A DNA stretch of 64,000 nt from Pseudomonas sp. S04 (lineage in GTDB: Bacteria > Pseudomonadota > Gammaproteobacteria > Pseudomonadales > Pseudomonadaceae): the NCBI RefSeq assembly GCF_009834545.1, contig NZ_CP019427.1, positions 2,796,001 to 2,860,000 of the forward strand, given 5' to 3'. Both the position numbers and the translations under genes were made by a program. Within the stretch, counting starts at the first letter, position 1. Every line of letters starts with the position of its first letter. Shown here in pieces: positions 24,721-38,258 of the stretch. The notes under the pieces are model-generated. The model was not told the origin of the DNA. It did not search any database and worked only from the letters and a program-made list of their open reading frames with translations.

Positions 24721-24987
24721 TCAGTTCTGATAGCTACAGGCGTCCGAGAGCTTCTGATAGCTGATGTTCTCCTGTTTGTCCTGGTTGTCGATGAACGTCA
24801 TCTGCGCAGTGACCACTTTGCATTCCTGGGTGCTGGGTTCGGTCATCGAGATCACGTGTTTCACGTGCAGCTCCATGCCGTAGTGATAGGGCACGGGTAG
24901 CGCGGTGTTGGTGTTGTCGGCCAGCGCCAGGCCGGAGGCCCCGGTGCAGGCGAGGGAAGTGGCAAGCAGGAGGATTCGCAGGTTCAT
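24721..24987 (-). CDS. DUF2790 small periplasmic protein
   Basis: An 88-residue protein with a signal peptide (MNLRILLLATSLACTGASGLALA) and the DUF2790 pattern PYHYGMELHVKHVISMTEPSTQECKVV, ending YQKLSDACSYQN with two cysteines. This family of small secreted proteins is found mostly in Pseudomonas, has no firm function, and often has several copies per genome. Confidence 0.8.
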   Translation of the reverse strand: MNLRILLLATSLACTGASGLALADNTNTALPVPYHYGMELHVKHVISMTEPSTQECKVVTAQMTFIDNQDKQENISYQKLSDACSYQN

Positions 24988-25311
24988 GGATAGTCTCCAC
25001 AGCGGGCTTGAAGTCGGCGCGGCATTTCGGATGCCGGCCCTGCCGCGTGGGGCGTCAGAGAGCTCTGCGCGAACGCGGTCCAGTCACTGTTGGACCACAG
25101 GATTAACCGGAGGTTAAGTCGATTTGCGCTGATTTTTCGCCGGCGGATTTCCGACTAAAGTCGCCTGCCGAGCAAACAAGCCTTATGCCATCATTGGCGA
25201 TCACCCGTTATTACTTCCCCCTGCATTCCCGAGCCTTGTCCGGCATGGGGTGCGCGTTATTTGTGTTGCTTGATTGACCCGTCGCACAGATGCACTGCTG
25301 GAGCTTTTTTC
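24988..25311. other. Divergent promoter region of the DUF2790 and porin genes
   Basis: 324 bases without a supported gene. The region must hold both promoters. I see no repeat or operator clear enough to name. GGAG ahead of 25312 is the porin's ribosome site. Confidence 0.4.
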
Positions 25312-26613
25312 ATGCGTCCCCCGTATTCCCTCATCACACCGCGCCCGGCTCTGGGCCTCGGCGTCCTGGCCCTGTGCGCAGGTTTTAGCACTGGCGCTCA
25401 GGCCAGTGGTTTCATCGACGACGGTCGCGCCAGCGTCGAGTCGCGTACGGTGTATTTCAACCGCGATTTTCGCGATGGCCACAGCAGCAACCCGCAAGGT
25501 GCTTCCAAGCGCGAAGAATCCGCCCAGGGTTTTATCCTCAACCTGCAGTCGGGTTACACCGAAGGCACCGTGGGTTTTGGCCTGGATGCGCTGGGCATGC
25601 TCGGGCTCAAGCTCGACTCCAGTGCCGACAGCAGCAACAGCGGCCTACTGCCGTCCTCCGGCAGCAACCCGCGTGGCTCGGAAGACCAATACGCCAAGCT
25701 CGGCCTGACGGCCAAGATGCGCATCTCGCGCAGTGTATTGAAGTACGGCTCCTTGTTGCCGGATCTGCCGCTGCTCAAATACAACGACGGGCGCCTGCTG
25801 CCGACCCAGTTCAATGGCGCCTTGCTGAGGTCCAGGGAACTCAAGGACCTGACCTTCACCGCCGCCCGCCTGGACCAGTACACCGCCCGGGATTCCACCG
25901 ACCAGCAAGACATCCGCGTGCACTGCAAGAACAAGCGCTACGCGTGCAATATCACCGCCGATCACTTCGACCTGTATGGCCTGGACTATAAATTCAACGA
26001 GCGCTTGAGTGCGCAGTACCAGTACGCGGAGCTCGATGAGATCTACCGTCAGCACTTCGTTGGCGTGCTCGGTAACCAACCCATGGGCCCAGGGCTGCTC
26101 AAGGCTGACCTGCGGTTGCTCAGCAGCGCCGACACCGGCGCCGCGCGCGCCGGCAACATCGATAACCGCGCCTTGAGCGGGATGCTCGGCTATGCCATCA
26201 GCGGCCACACCTTCAGTGCCGGCTGGCAGCGGATGATCGGCGACACCTCGATGCCCTACCTGGATGGCAGCAACCCTTATCTGGTCAACTACGTCCAGGT
26301 CAACGACTTCGCCGCGGCCCAGGAGCGCTCCTGGCAGGTGCGCTACGACTATGACTTCAAGGCCGTGGGCATCAATGGCTTGAGCTTCCTGACCCGTTAC
26401 GTCAGCGGTGACCAGATCAAGGTGGCGGGCAGTGACCAAGAGGGCAAGGAATGGGAGCGCGACAGCGAGCTCAAGTACGTGATCCAGGGCGGCACATTCA
26501 AGGACCTGAGCCTGCGCCTGCGCAGCGCGACCTACCGCACCAACTACGAGGCGGTCGCCAGGGACGTCGATGAAACGCGGCTGATCCTCAGCTACAACTT
26601 TTCAGTGTTATAG
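25312..26613 (+). CDS. OprD-family outer-membrane porin
   Basis: A 433-residue porin. The signal peptide ends near GAQAS. The mature start SGFIDDGRASVESRTVYFNRDFRD and GFGLDALGMLGLKLDSS are typical of OprD/OpdK-type specific porins. Later come SRSVLKYGSLLPDLPLL, the conserved inner-loop region and a C-terminal beta strand (RLILSYNFSVL). These channels take up small substrates such as amino acids or aromatic acids. Which one cannot be told here, since no catabolic genes adjoin. A REPIN follows the stop. Confidence 0.9.
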   Translation: MRPPYSLITPRPALGLGVLALCAGFSTGAQASGFIDDGRASVESRTVYFNRDFRDGHSSNPQGASKREESAQGFILNLQSGYTEGTVGFGLDALGMLGLKLDSSADSSNSGLLPSSGSNPRGSEDQYAKLGLTAKMRISRSVLKYGSLLPDLPLLKYNDGRLLPTQFNGALLRSRELKDLTFTAARLDQYTARDSTDQQDIRVHCKNKRYACNITADHFDLYGLDYKFNERLSAQYQYAELDEIYRQHFVGVLGNQPMGPGLLKADLRLLSSADTGAARAGNIDNRALSGMLGYAISGHTFSAGWQRMIGDTSMPYLDGSNPYLVNYVQVNDFAAAQERSWQVRYDYDFKAVGINGLSFLTRYVSGDQIKVAGSDQEGKEWERDSELKYVIQGGTFKDLSLRLRSATYRTNYEAVARDVDETRLILSYNFSVL

Positions 26614-26632
26614 GACCATGGGCAACACCGCC

Positions 26633-26745
26633 CCTGTTGGAGCGGGTACCCGCTTGCGGCTTGCTCGCGATGGACGTCAACGATAACGCGCAGATCCAGG
26701 ATGAACGCAGCGTTCTTGAGACCATCGCGGGCAAGCCGCAAGATC
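26633..26745. repeat. REPIN-like repeat
   Basis: A REP-like core (gttggagcgggtacccgc, ttgctcgcgatggacg) is followed by cgtcaacgataacgcg and an opposed half (catcgcgggcaagccgc). Related copies stand at 42053-42152 and 50833-50947. It lies between the convergent porin and PI-PLC genes. Confidence 0.75.
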
Positions 26746-26761
26746 CGACCAAGGTCAACGA

Positions 26762-27697
26762 CTACTTTTTACGTGCCTTGTACATGTTGGCTTCCCGGCA
26801 GTACTCGACCAGCAAGGTTTCGTCGATAAAGTCGACATTGATAATGCTGCACTTGAGCAGCCATTCGCCGGTTGGACTGGGGCTGAACCATTCATTCAGT
26901 TCATCGGTGATCTTATTGACCCTTACGAAAGCGTTGTTAGCCCCGTATAACGGGTCAATAAGGGAAATGCCCGACGCATCGAACAAGATATAACTGGTTG
27001 CTGACAGCGACCACGGCAGCGAACCGTCTGGCGGATTGTCGAGTGTGCGGGCGATGTGTTGTTTCAGCTCACTGGGAGAAGTCAGGTCCTTGCCGCTCCA
27101 GCAGTGCAGGATCTTCGGCCAGAATACCCGTGCGTCGAATTCGGGGTGCCCCGAAGCGGCAATCACCACCCGTTGTGTACGGCTGATGGCTTTGAGTTCA
27201 GCCAATGTCAGATGGCGATTCTCGAAAGGAATCAGGCGCTCGCCCAGGCGACGGTTGATCGCATCGTTGAACTCCTTGAAGGCAAAACCGTTACCTTGGC
27301 TGCCCTCGGTTTGATGCACGTCGAGCAGGATGAATTCATCGGGGTTTTTATCGAGGAAAAAGTCCAGGGCCTTGACCAGGTCGCTGAGCGGGCTGCCGGT
27401 TGCGGGGCCGTGAAAGGTCTCGAACTGATAAATATCTGTTTTTCTGGAGTTGGAGAAAACCCTCAGGTCCAGTGCCCGTGCACCGCTATTGAGCTGTTGG
27501 ATATAAGGGCTGTTCTGGCACATGGTGTGGGTGGCCAGCACGCTGTTGATTGTGTTGTGGTTGGCGGTATATAAATCCATTCCCGAGTTGTGAGCTCCTG
27601 GCCAAACCAGTTGGTTAAGGGTCAAGCCGTCCATGCTCGGGGTCTTGCTCATCCATTCATGCCGGAATGAGATTTTTGCGGTGTGGGTGATGTTCAT
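26762..27697 (-). CDS. PI-specific phospholipase C-like protein
   Basis: A 311-residue protein with the PLC-X fold. The two catalytic histidines are H36 (WPGAHNSGM) and H96 (ETFHGP). It also has DFFLDKNPDEFILLDVHQTEG and RVVIAASGHPEF. Bacterial members cleave phosphatidylinositol or its glycan anchors. No signal peptide is visible, so secretion is not shown. I chose the ATG at 27697 for its AAGGAAG; in-frame ATGs upstream at 27721 and 27772 have weaker sites. Confidence 0.8.
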   Translation of the reverse strand: MNITHTAKISFRHEWMSKTPSMDGLTLNQLVWPGAHNSGMDLYTANHNTINSVLATHTMCQNSPYIQQLNSGARALDLRVFSNSRKTDIYQFETFHGPATGSPLSDLVKALDFFLDKNPDEFILLDVHQTEGSQGNGFAFKEFNDAINRRLGERLIPFENRHLTLAELKAISRTQRVVIAASGHPEFDARVFWPKILHCWSGKDLTSPSELKQHIARTLDNPPDGSLPWSLSATSYILFDASGISLIDPLYGANNAFVRVNKITDELNEWFSPSPTGEWLLKCSIINVDFIDETLLVEYCREANMYKARKK

Positions 27698-28011
27698 ATC
27701 TACACTTCCTTGAGTAGTCATGATCCCGTCCTGTCGCACCAGGCTATTTAAGGACGGCTGATGAAGTTGCACTGTGGGTCAACAAGGTTTCCACTCTTCA
27801 TCTATGCACGCCGGACCGTTTGGTGGCTGTCATGAGTAATTTGCCAATGAACGAGATGAGAAGAGGGAAGTTCCTAAACTAGGCTCAAGTTGCAGTGCTC
27901 GGTAGTTGCAGATTTCGCTAAGGGCCGTGGGAATTGGAGGAGGTCGTGCAGGAATAAGGCAGCGTGCCGAAACAACCTGCAGCCCGGCACTGCCCCTGGC
28001 CAGATTACCGC
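27698..28011. other. Upstream region of the PI-PLC gene
   Basis: 314 bases with no supported gene. It carries the promoter of the minus-strand PI-PLC gene and the end of the glycosyltransferase unit. I see no hairpin with a T tract. Confidence 0.4.
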
Positions 28012-29307
28012 TTACGCGTTGTTGCGGTTCTTTTCTTCAATCCACTGCGACATGTACTGGGTGCTCTTGTGTTGGTGATGACGCAACATGCCGCCAATAA
28101 AGTTGGCCTGGCGTAATTCAAGTAGATGTTCGCGGCAATGTTCCAGGCGTGCAATTAGCGCCGGGCCATGCACGCTTTGCCGGTAACGGGCGTGCAGCAG
28201 CTTTACGCCGGCATCCTGGGCCTGGTTCCAGAGCTGTTCATCCTGGTACAGGCGCACGGCGGCTGCGGCAATGGCCGAGGCGCTTTCGCCAATGGCGCCG
28301 GCCCAGGGCATGTCCCCGGCCATACCTTCGGCGCCGATGGGAGTGGTGACGTTGGGCGTGCCGCAGAGCATCGCGTCGACAATCTTGCCCTTGATCCCGG
28401 CCCCGAAACGCAAGGGTGCCAGGCAGATACGCGCGGCCGTCATCACCTGCAACGCATCCTCTGCCCAGTTCATGATGTGAAACCCCTGCGCCGGGTTGTG
28501 CAAGGCGCTCGCCTTGGGCGGCGTGTAGGCACCATAGATGTGCAGTTGCGCGCCAGGCAGTTGTTGGCGGATCAGCGGCCAGACGGCATTTTTCATCCAG
28601 AGCACCGCATCCCAGTTCGGCGCGTGGCGGAAATTGCCGATGCTAAGAAAATGCGCACGGTCGGCGTACGGAGCCAGCGCCTGTGCCGTGGGTTCGAGCA
28701 TCAGTGGACACCAATGCAGGGCACTGGGTGGCAGGCTGAAGTGCTCGACCAGCAAGCGGATCTCCACCTCGGAGATCATCAGGTTGAGGTCGCAGCGAAA
28801 CAGTGCGGCAATTTCCCGCCGAGCCAGATCGGTGTCGGCCATCGCAGTGAACTCCTGGGCCAGCGTCTGGCCGAACAGCGCGGTGCCGTCATCGTGGTCG
28901 TCGCTGGCCTTGAGATGGTCCTTGAGCCGCTGGTGGCGAGCATGGCGCAGGCTTTGCAAATCTGAAGTCTCCAGGACCCGCAAAGCGCTAGGGCAGTGTT
29001 TTTCCACGCGCCAGCCAAACTGTTCTTCCATCATGAACTGGTCGAACAGCACGATATCCGGGGCCAGTTCACTGACGAAAGCATCAAAGCTGCTGCTGTT
29101 GAGCTCGATGCTGCACTCTGCGATACCCATGGCCGTCAGGTCGGCCTTGTGCTCGCCGGGGCCTGCCGGGCTGCTGAAGGTAATGTCCCAACCCTGTTCC
29201 AGGAACGTCTCGAGGATCTGCATCACGTGCCCACTGGCGGCGGATGAGCGGGGTTCGGGCCAGACGTAACCAATAACCAGGACTTTGGTTGCGCGGGACT
29301 GACTCAT
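28012..29307 (-). CDS. Glycosyltransferase, GT-B fold (GT4-like)
   Basis: A 431-residue glycosyltransferase. The N-terminal Rossmann half begins KVLVIGYVWPEPRSSAASGHVMQI. The C-terminal half has FLSIGNFRHAPNWDAVLWM and the donor-binding stretch PLRFGAGIKGKIVDAMLCG followed by TPIGAEGM, typical of GT1/GT4 enzymes. The donor and acceptor are unknown. No other polysaccharide gene is adjacent. The gene stands alone, just downstream of a minus-strand response regulator. Confidence 0.82.
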   Translation of the reverse strand: MSQSRATKVLVIGYVWPEPRSSAASGHVMQILETFLEQGWDITFSSPAGPGEHKADLTAMGIAECSIELNSSSFDAFVSELAPDIVLFDQFMMEEQFGWRVEKHCPSALRVLETSDLQSLRHARHQRLKDHLKASDDHDDGTALFGQTLAQEFTAMADTDLARREIAALFRCDLNLMISEVEIRLLVEHFSLPPSALHWCPLMLEPTAQALAPYADRAHFLSIGNFRHAPNWDAVLWMKNAVWPLIRQQLPGAQLHIYGAYTPPKASALHNPAQGFHIMNWAEDALQVMTAARICLAPLRFGAGIKGKIVDAMLCGTPNVTTPIGAEGMAGDMPWAGAIGESASAIAAAAVRLYQDEQLWNQAQDAGVKLLHARYRQSVHGPALIARLEHCREHLLELRQANFIGGMLRHHQHKSTQYMSQWIEEKNRNNA

Positions 29308-29354
29308 GAGCGGTATTTCCTTGAAGCGGCAGGGGGAGGGCGCGAGCGGCGTTA

Positions 29355-29729
29355 TTAAACCACAGGGCGGTCAGCCAGCAGGCCCTTGACCTTGTCGCGC
29401 AACTGATCGATGGAGAAGGGCTTGCCGATCACGTGCATCCCGGCAGGCACTTCCAGGCTTTCGGCATAACCGCTGGCAAACAGGATCGGCAGGCTCGGGC
29501 GCAGCGCGCGCGCGCGTGCAGCCAGCTCCCGGCCATCCATCTCCGGCAGGCCCACGTCGGTCATCAGCAGGTCAATGAGCGTATCGTGGTTTTTCAGCAG
29601 GGCCAGGGCCGCGGTGCCGTCGTCCGCCTCCAGCACCTTGAACTCCAGTTCTTCGAGCACATCAACGATCAGCATGCGCACGATGGCGTCGTCTTCGACT
29701 ACGAGGATGGTGGAAGTGGTGCTGGACAT
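29355..29729 (-). CDS. Single-domain response regulator
   Basis: A 124-residue CheY-like receiver with no output domain. It has VVEDDA, the phosphorylation site D58 in LLMTDVGLPEMDG, and a C-terminal IGKPFSIDQL. It diverges from the large hybrid kinase gene and probably receives phosphate from one of the kinases of this island. Its receiver resembles the C-terminal receiver of the kinase at 36588-38258 (SDVGLPGMNG). Confidence 0.88.
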   Translation of the reverse strand: MSSTTSTILVVEDDAIVRMLIVDVLEELEFKVLEADDGTAALALLKNHDTLIDLLMTDVGLPEMDGRELAARARALRPSLPILFASGYAESLEVPAGMHVIGKPFSIDQLRDKVKGLLADRPVV

Positions 29730-29987
29730 AGTGACTGTTCTCGAAAAGGGCGTGGGGTGACCGGTGTCGCAAATTGACCGGCTTTTTCATCAGTAATCAG
29801 CCGGCCCCGACAAGTTCCCGGCGGGCTGAAAAAACCCTCAGGGTACGGGCCTCGACAGGATAACCCCGGTGCTGGGGAGATTGCAGCGCAATGCAGGAAA
29901 ATGCTGGCTAAGCTGTCAGAAAAATGGATCCCAGACGCGATTTTGGGGCAAACTCCTTCATTTATGCCCGTCCACCAAGGCCCGCAA

Positions 29988-33475
<3,488 letters not shown>

Positions 33476-33476
<1 letters not shown>

Positions 33477-34291
33477 TGGAGCGCAATACTGAAATCGAAC
33501 TGCGGCTGCTGATCGAAGCGATCTACCTCAAGTACAGCTACGATTTTCGTGACTACTCGGGCGCTTCGATCAAGCGCCGGGTCAATCACGCCCTGCACCA
33601 GTTCGAATGCAAGACCATTTCGGCGTTGCAGGAGCGAGTCCTGCACGATCCGACGGCGTTCATGCAGTTGCTGCAGTTGCTGACCATTCCGGTCAGCGAG
33701 ATGTTTCGCGATCCGGCGCACTTCCTGGCGATTCGTCAGGAAGTGGTGCCCCTGCTGCGCACCTATCCCTCGATCAAGATCTGGATTGCCGGCTGCAGCA
33801 CGGGCGAGGAGGTCTACTCGATGGCGATCCTGCTGCGCGAAGAAGGCCTGCTGGAGCGCACGATCATCTACGCCACCGACATCAATCCGCGCTCGCTGGA
33901 AAAGGCCAAGCAGGGGATCTTTTCCCTGGAGAACATCCGCGCCTATACCCGCAACTACCAGCAGGCCGGCGGGCAGAGTTCATTCGCTGACTACTACACT
34001 GCTGCCTACGATTACGCGATTTTCGACAAGAGCCTGCGTGACAACGTGACCTTTGCCGATCACAGCCTGGCAACCGATAGCGTGTTCTCAGAAACTCAAT
34101 TAATTTCGTGTCGTAACGTATTGATTTACTTTAATAAAAAGTTGCAGGATCGCGCCTTCGGATTGTTTCATGAGTCGCTCTGTCACCGCGGTTTCCTGGT
34201 GCTGGGCAGTAAGGAAACCCTCGACTTTTCGAGCTACAGCAAACAGTTCGAGCCCCTGGTCAAACAAGAACGGATCTACCGTAAAACATGA
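33476..34291 (+). CDS. CheR-type protein methyltransferase
   Basis: A 271-residue SAM-dependent methyltransferase. It has the CheR N-terminal helices (YSGASIKRRVNHALHQF), the SAM site IWIAGCSTGEEVYSMAI, and CRNVLIYFNKKLQDR. CheR methylates glutamates of chemoreceptors, but there is no receptor gene here, so the target may be the neighbouring kinase or a distant protein. The GTG start overlaps the kinase stop by one base and follows GGAAAG; an upstream GTG at 33449 is also open. Confidence 0.9.
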
Positions 34292-34893
34292 AAACCGGCT
34301 TGTTGAGCAACGCTCCAGCCTCGCGGGTCGAGGCCATCGTCATTGGCGCTTCCGCCGGTGGCGTGGAGGCGTTGTTGAGTATTTTCGGCAAGCTGGGGTC
34401 GGGTTTTGCCTTGCCGATCATTGTCGTCCTGCACCTGCCGGAGCAACGGCGCAGCCAGTTGGTTGAGGTCATTGCGCGGCGGGTGGCGATGCCGGTGGTC
34501 GAGGCGCTCGACAAGGCCGTGATCGAGGCCGGCACCCTGTACCTGGCTGCACCCGGTTATCACCTGTCGGTGGAGCAGGATCGCAGCCTGTCCCTGAGCC
34601 TGGAGGAGCGCCTGCACTATTCGCGGCCAGCGATCGACTACCTGTTCGAATCCGCTGCCGACGCCTATGGCCCGGCCTTGCTGGCGGTGCTGTTGACCGG
34701 CGCCAACCAGGATGGCGCGCGGGGCCTGGCGCACGTCAAGCGCCTGGGCGGGTTGACCGTGGTCCAGGACCCGGCCGAAGCCCAGGTGGCGACCATGCCC
34801 GACGCGGCGCTGGCCCTGCAGCAACCCGATCACATACTCACCTTGCACGGCATCGGCCGTCTGCTTGTCGAGCTGGAAGGAACCTCATGCTAA
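34288..34893 (+). CDS. CheB-type methylesterase lacking a receiver
   Basis: A 201-residue protein that is only the CheB catalytic domain. The triad positions are S22 (GASAGG), H49 (VLHLPE) and D142 (NQDGARGL). Chemotaxis CheB normally has an N-terminal receiver that gates activity; here it is absent. It overlaps cheR by 4 bases (ATGA), so the two are translated together. It should reverse CheR methylation on the same unknown target. Confidence 0.9.
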   Translation: MKTGLLSNAPASRVEAIVIGASAGGVEALLSIFGKLGSGFALPIIVVLHLPEQRRSQLVEVIARRVAMPVVEALDKAVIEAGTLYLAAPGYHLSVEQDRSLSLSLEERLHYSRPAIDYLFESAADAYGPALLAVLLTGANQDGARGLAHVKRLGGLTVVQDPAEAQVATMPDAALALQQPDHILTLHGIGRLLVELEGTSC

Positions 34894-36071
34894 GTACTAT
34901 CCAGGCCAAATTGCTGATCGTCGACGATCTGCCGGAGAACCTGCTGGCCCTTGAAGCGCTGATCAAGCGCGAAGATCGCGCGGTGTACAAGGCGCTGTCG
35001 GCCGATGAAGCGCTGTCGCTGCTGCTGCAGCACGAGTTCGCCCTGGCCATTCTCGACGTGCAGATGCCGGGCATGAATGGCTTCGAGCTGGCAGAACTGA
35101 TGCGCGGTACGGAAAAGACCAAGAACATTCCGATCGTGTTTGTCAGCGCCGCCGGACGCGAAATGAACTATGCCTTCAAGGGCTACGAAAGCGGCGCGGT
35201 GGACTTCCTGCATAAACCCCTGGATATCCACGCGGTGAAGAGCAAGGTCAACGTGTTCGTCGACCTGTTCCGGCAACGCAAGGCAATGAAGCTGCAGGTC
35301 GAAGCCCTGGAGCAAAGCCGCCGCGAGCAGGAAGCCTTGCTCAAGCAGTTGCAGACCACCCAGGGCGAACTGGAGCAGGCAGTACGCATGCGCGACGACT
35401 TCATGTCGATCGTCGCGCATGAGGTGCGCACGCCGTTGAACGGGCTGATCCTGGAAACCCAGTTACGCAAGATGCACCTGGCCCGCGACAACGCCGCAGC
35501 CTTTACCCTGGACAAGATGCACGCGATGGTCGACCGCGATGAGCGGCAGATCAAAAGCCTGATTCGGCTGATCGAAGACATGCTCGATGTGTCGCGGATT
35601 CGCACGGGCAAGCTGTCCATCCGGCCCAGCCACTTCGACCTGTCACAACGGGTGGCTAACCTGCTGCAGAACTTTGCGCCGCAGGTGGAGGCCGCCGAGT
35701 GTTCCATCAGCTTTATTGCCGAGCATCCGGTAGAGGGACACTGGGACGAATTCCGCATTGAGCAGGTGATTTCCAACCTGCTGACCAACGCCTTGCGGTA
35801 TGGCGGCAAAGGCCTGATCGAAGTCCGTGTGTACAGCCAGGATGGCCAGGCCCGGGTTGAAGTACGCGACCGAGGGATCGGCATCAGTGAAGAGAACCAG
35901 CAGCGGATATTCCAGCAGTTCGAACGGGTTTCGGCCAAGACCGTAGTGGCGGGCCTGGGCCTTGGGCTGTTCATTTCCGAGCAGATAATCGCCGCCCATG
36001 GAGGTTCGATCAGCGTCGAGAGCCGGATCAACGAGGGCGCAATGTTCCGGGTTTGCCTGCCGCTCCAGTAA
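34887..36071 (+). CDS. Response regulator-histidine kinase fusion
   Basis: A 394-residue cytosolic protein. The N-terminal receiver has D57 (AILDVQMPGMNG). A short coiled coil at about 130-170 leads to the kinase core, with H178 in VAHEVRTPLNG, an N box (ISNLLTNALRYGG) and a G box (GLGLGLFISEQII). It resembles kinases that take phosphate from a partner and relay it on. It overlaps cheB by 7 bases, making a four-gene translationally linked run. Confidence 0.9.
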   Translation: MLSTIQAKLLIVDDLPENLLALEALIKREDRAVYKALSADEALSLLLQHEFALAILDVQMPGMNGFELAELMRGTEKTKNIPIVFVSAAGREMNYAFKGYESGAVDFLHKPLDIHAVKSKVNVFVDLFRQRKAMKLQVEALEQSRREQEALLKQLQTTQGELEQAVRMRDDFMSIVAHEVRTPLNGLILETQLRKMHLARDNAAAFTLDKMHAMVDRDERQIKSLIRLIEDMLDVSRIRTGKLSIRPSHFDLSQRVANLLQNFAPQVEAAECSISFIAEHPVEGHWDEFRIEQVISNLLTNALRYGGKGLIEVRVYSQDGQARVEVRDRGIGISEENQQRIFQQFERVSAKTVVAGLGLGLFISEQIIAAHGGSISVESRINEGAMFRVCLPLQ

Positions 36072-36146
36072 AACAGGCAAAATAAACGCAACCTCTGCAG
36101 CGATGCAGGGTCGTAATAGCAGCTATTGACCGAACAAAGGCTTCCC

Positions 36147-36524
36147 ATGAGTGAAGATGCACAAGACGTCGTATTGATCGTCGAAGATGATCCTTCGATC
36201 CTGATGGTGCTTGCCGCCTACCTGTCAGGCGAGGGCTATCGGGTGTTGCAGGCGGTGGACGGCGAGGAAGCGTTCGCGATCCTGGCCAGCAAACCCCACC
36301 TGGACATGATGATCACCGACTTTCGCCTGCCCGGAGGCATTTCCGGAGTGCAGATTGCCGAGCCGGCAGTCAAGTTGCGCCCTGAGCTCAAGGTGATTTT
36401 CATCAGCGGCTACCCACAGGAAATCCGCGAGTCCGGCAGCCCCATCGCGCAAAAGGCGCCGATCCTGGCCAAGCCGTTCGACCTCGACGTGCTGCAGGAA
36501 CTGATGCAGGAAATGCTTTCCTGA
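36147..36524 (+). CDS. Single-domain response regulator
   Basis: A 125-residue receiver with EDDPS, phosphorylation site D58 (MMITDFRLPGG) and KPFDLDVLQEL. It has no output domain. The ATG at 36147 follows AAAGG at good spacing; a TTG at 36126 is open but weaker. It ends the rightward signalling operon and is convergent with the kinase at 36588-38258. Confidence 0.88.
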   Translation: MSEDAQDVVLIVEDDPSILMVLAAYLSGEGYRVLQAVDGEEAFAILASKPHLDMMITDFRLPGGISGVQIAEPAVKLRPELKVIFISGYPQEIRESGSPIAQKAPILAKPFDLDVLQELMQEMLS

Positions 36525-36587
36525 TCCAGCCGCAACCCCCGCATTACCCAATCTGATGAGCGTCCCGGGGCCGTGCTGGCAGTTGCC

Positions 36588-38258
36588 TCAGGTGCGGATC
36601 ATTTCGCGGACTTTGGCGGTCAGCAGGTCGAAGGTGAATGGCTTGGTGATCATTTGCATGCCCGGGTCGAGAAAGCCGCCGCGCACCGCGGCATGCTCGG
36701 CGTAGCCGGTAATGAACAGCACCTTGAGGTCGGGCCGGTATTGCCGGCCGATTTCCGCCAGTTGCCGGCCGTTCATGCCAGGCAGCCCGACGTCGCTGAT
36801 CAGCAGGTCGATGCGCTGTTCGGAATCGAGGATCGGCACCGCGCTGTCGGCGTCCCCGGCTTCGACGAAGGCATACCCCAGCTCGCTCAATACCGCACTG
36901 ACCAGCACCCGCACCGCCGGATCGTCCTCGACAATCAGCACGGTTTCCCCGGCCTTTGCCCCCGGTGCGTGGGGCACCTGGGGCGGTTGACTTTGCGTGA
37001 GGTCGCCACGAAAGCGCGGCAGGTAGAGATTCACCGTGGTCCCGCTGCCCACTGCACTCTGGATGGTCACGTGACCACGGGACTGCTTGCTGAAGCCATA
37101 GATCATCGACAGCCCCAGGCCAGTGCCCTGGCCGATCGGCTTGGTGGTGAAGAACGGGTCGAAAGCCCGGCTGATGGTGGCCTGGGGCATGCCACAGCCA
37201 CTGTCGATCACACTCAACACCACATAATCGCCAGCTTGCAGGTTGCCATGGGCTTGGGTGAACTCGGTGTCCAGGTGCTGATTGAAGGTCTTGACCGCCA
37301 GGGTGCCGCCGTCGGGCATGGCGTCGCGCGCATTCAGGACCAGGTTGAGCAGGGCGCTTTCCAGCTGGTTGGGGTCGGCCTCGGCCACCCACAGCGGATC
37401 CTGCAGTTGCATGTTCAACTGAATGCTTTCATTGATACTGCGCTGCAGCAGTTCGCCCATCGAGCGCACCAGGGTGTTCATTTCCACCGGCTTGGAATCC
37501 AGCGACTGGCGTCGGGAAAACGCCAGCAGGCGATGGGTCAGGCCAGCGGCGCGGTTGGCGGAGGTCACGCCCAGGTCGATCAGCCCGTCCAGGTCTTCGG
37601 TGCAACCGCGCGCCAGGCGCCGGCGCAGCAATTCCAGGCTGCCAATGATGCCGGTCAGCATGTTGTTGAAGTCATGGGCGATACCGCCCGTGAGCTGGCC
37701 GACCGCTTCCATTTTCTGCGATTGACGCAGGGCCTCTTCATTGTGCCGCAGTTGGGTGGTGCGTTCCTCGACCTGTTGCTCGAGGGTTTCCAGGGTGTTC
37801 TTCAGCCGCAGTTCGCTCTGGTACAAATCCACCAGGCGGTCGCGGGCTTCATACTGCCGGCGGCGCCCGCGCAGCGCCGTGGATACCAGGCTGATCAGGG
37901 TCACCGGGTGAAACGGGCGCTCGAGGAAGGTCACGTTGCCCAACTGGGCGCCAAAGCGCGACGCTGGATTCTGCTCGGCGCCGCCATGGTGGGTGAGGAG
38001 CACGATGGGCAAGTCCGACCAGGCCGGTTGTTGCTCGATAAACCGCAGCAACGGCTCCAGGTCCGCGCCCAGCAGGGCCTCGGAGGAAATCAGCAGCAGG
38101 CCCGCACCGTGTTCCAACTGCTCGCACAGCACGCCCAGCCCCTGGGTGATTACGCCAGCGTAACCGGCCTCGTTAAGCAGGGTCAGGGCGATCTGGCTAT
38201 CGCGTCCCAACGGCGCAAGAATCAACGCGCGCTCGGACACTGCCTTGAGCGCGATCAA
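36588..38258 (-). CDS. Hybrid histidine kinase with pseudo-receiver and receiver
   Basis: A 556-residue cytosolic kinase. The N-terminal ~125 residues look like a receiver without a clear phosphorylation Asp (LLLISSEALLG). A coiled coil (LEQQVEERTTQLRHNEEAL) follows. The kinase has H195 in GGIAHDFNNML and an ATPase domain with FTTKPIGQGTGLGLSMIYGF. The C-terminal receiver has D489 (LLISDVGLPG). It overlaps the KaiC-like gene by 4 bases, so the ATPase and kinase are translated together. This pairing suggests the ATPase controls the kinase. Confidence 0.9.
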   Translation of the reverse strand: MIALKAVSERALILAPLGRDSQIALTLLNEAGYAGVITQGLGVLCEQLEHGAGLLLISSEALLGADLEPLLRFIEQQPAWSDLPIVLLTHHGGAEQNPASRFGAQLGNVTFLERPFHPVTLISLVSTALRGRRRQYEARDRLVDLYQSELRLKNTLETLEQQVEERTTQLRHNEEALRQSQKMEAVGQLTGGIAHDFNNMLTGIIGSLELLRRRLARGCTEDLDGLIDLGVTSANRAAGLTHRLLAFSRRQSLDSKPVEMNTLVRSMGELLQRSINESIQLNMQLQDPLWVAEADPNQLESALLNLVLNARDAMPDGGTLAVKTFNQHLDTEFTQAHGNLQAGDYVVLSVIDSGCGMPQATISRAFDPFFTTKPIGQGTGLGLSMIYGFSKQSRGHVTIQSAVGSGTTVNLYLPRFRGDLTQSQPPQVPHAPGAKAGETVLIVEDDPAVRVLVSAVLSELGYAFVEAGDADSAVPILDSEQRIDLLISDVGLPGMNGRQLAEIGRQYRPDLKVLFITGYAEHAAVRGGFLDPGMQMITKPFTFDLLTAKVREMIRT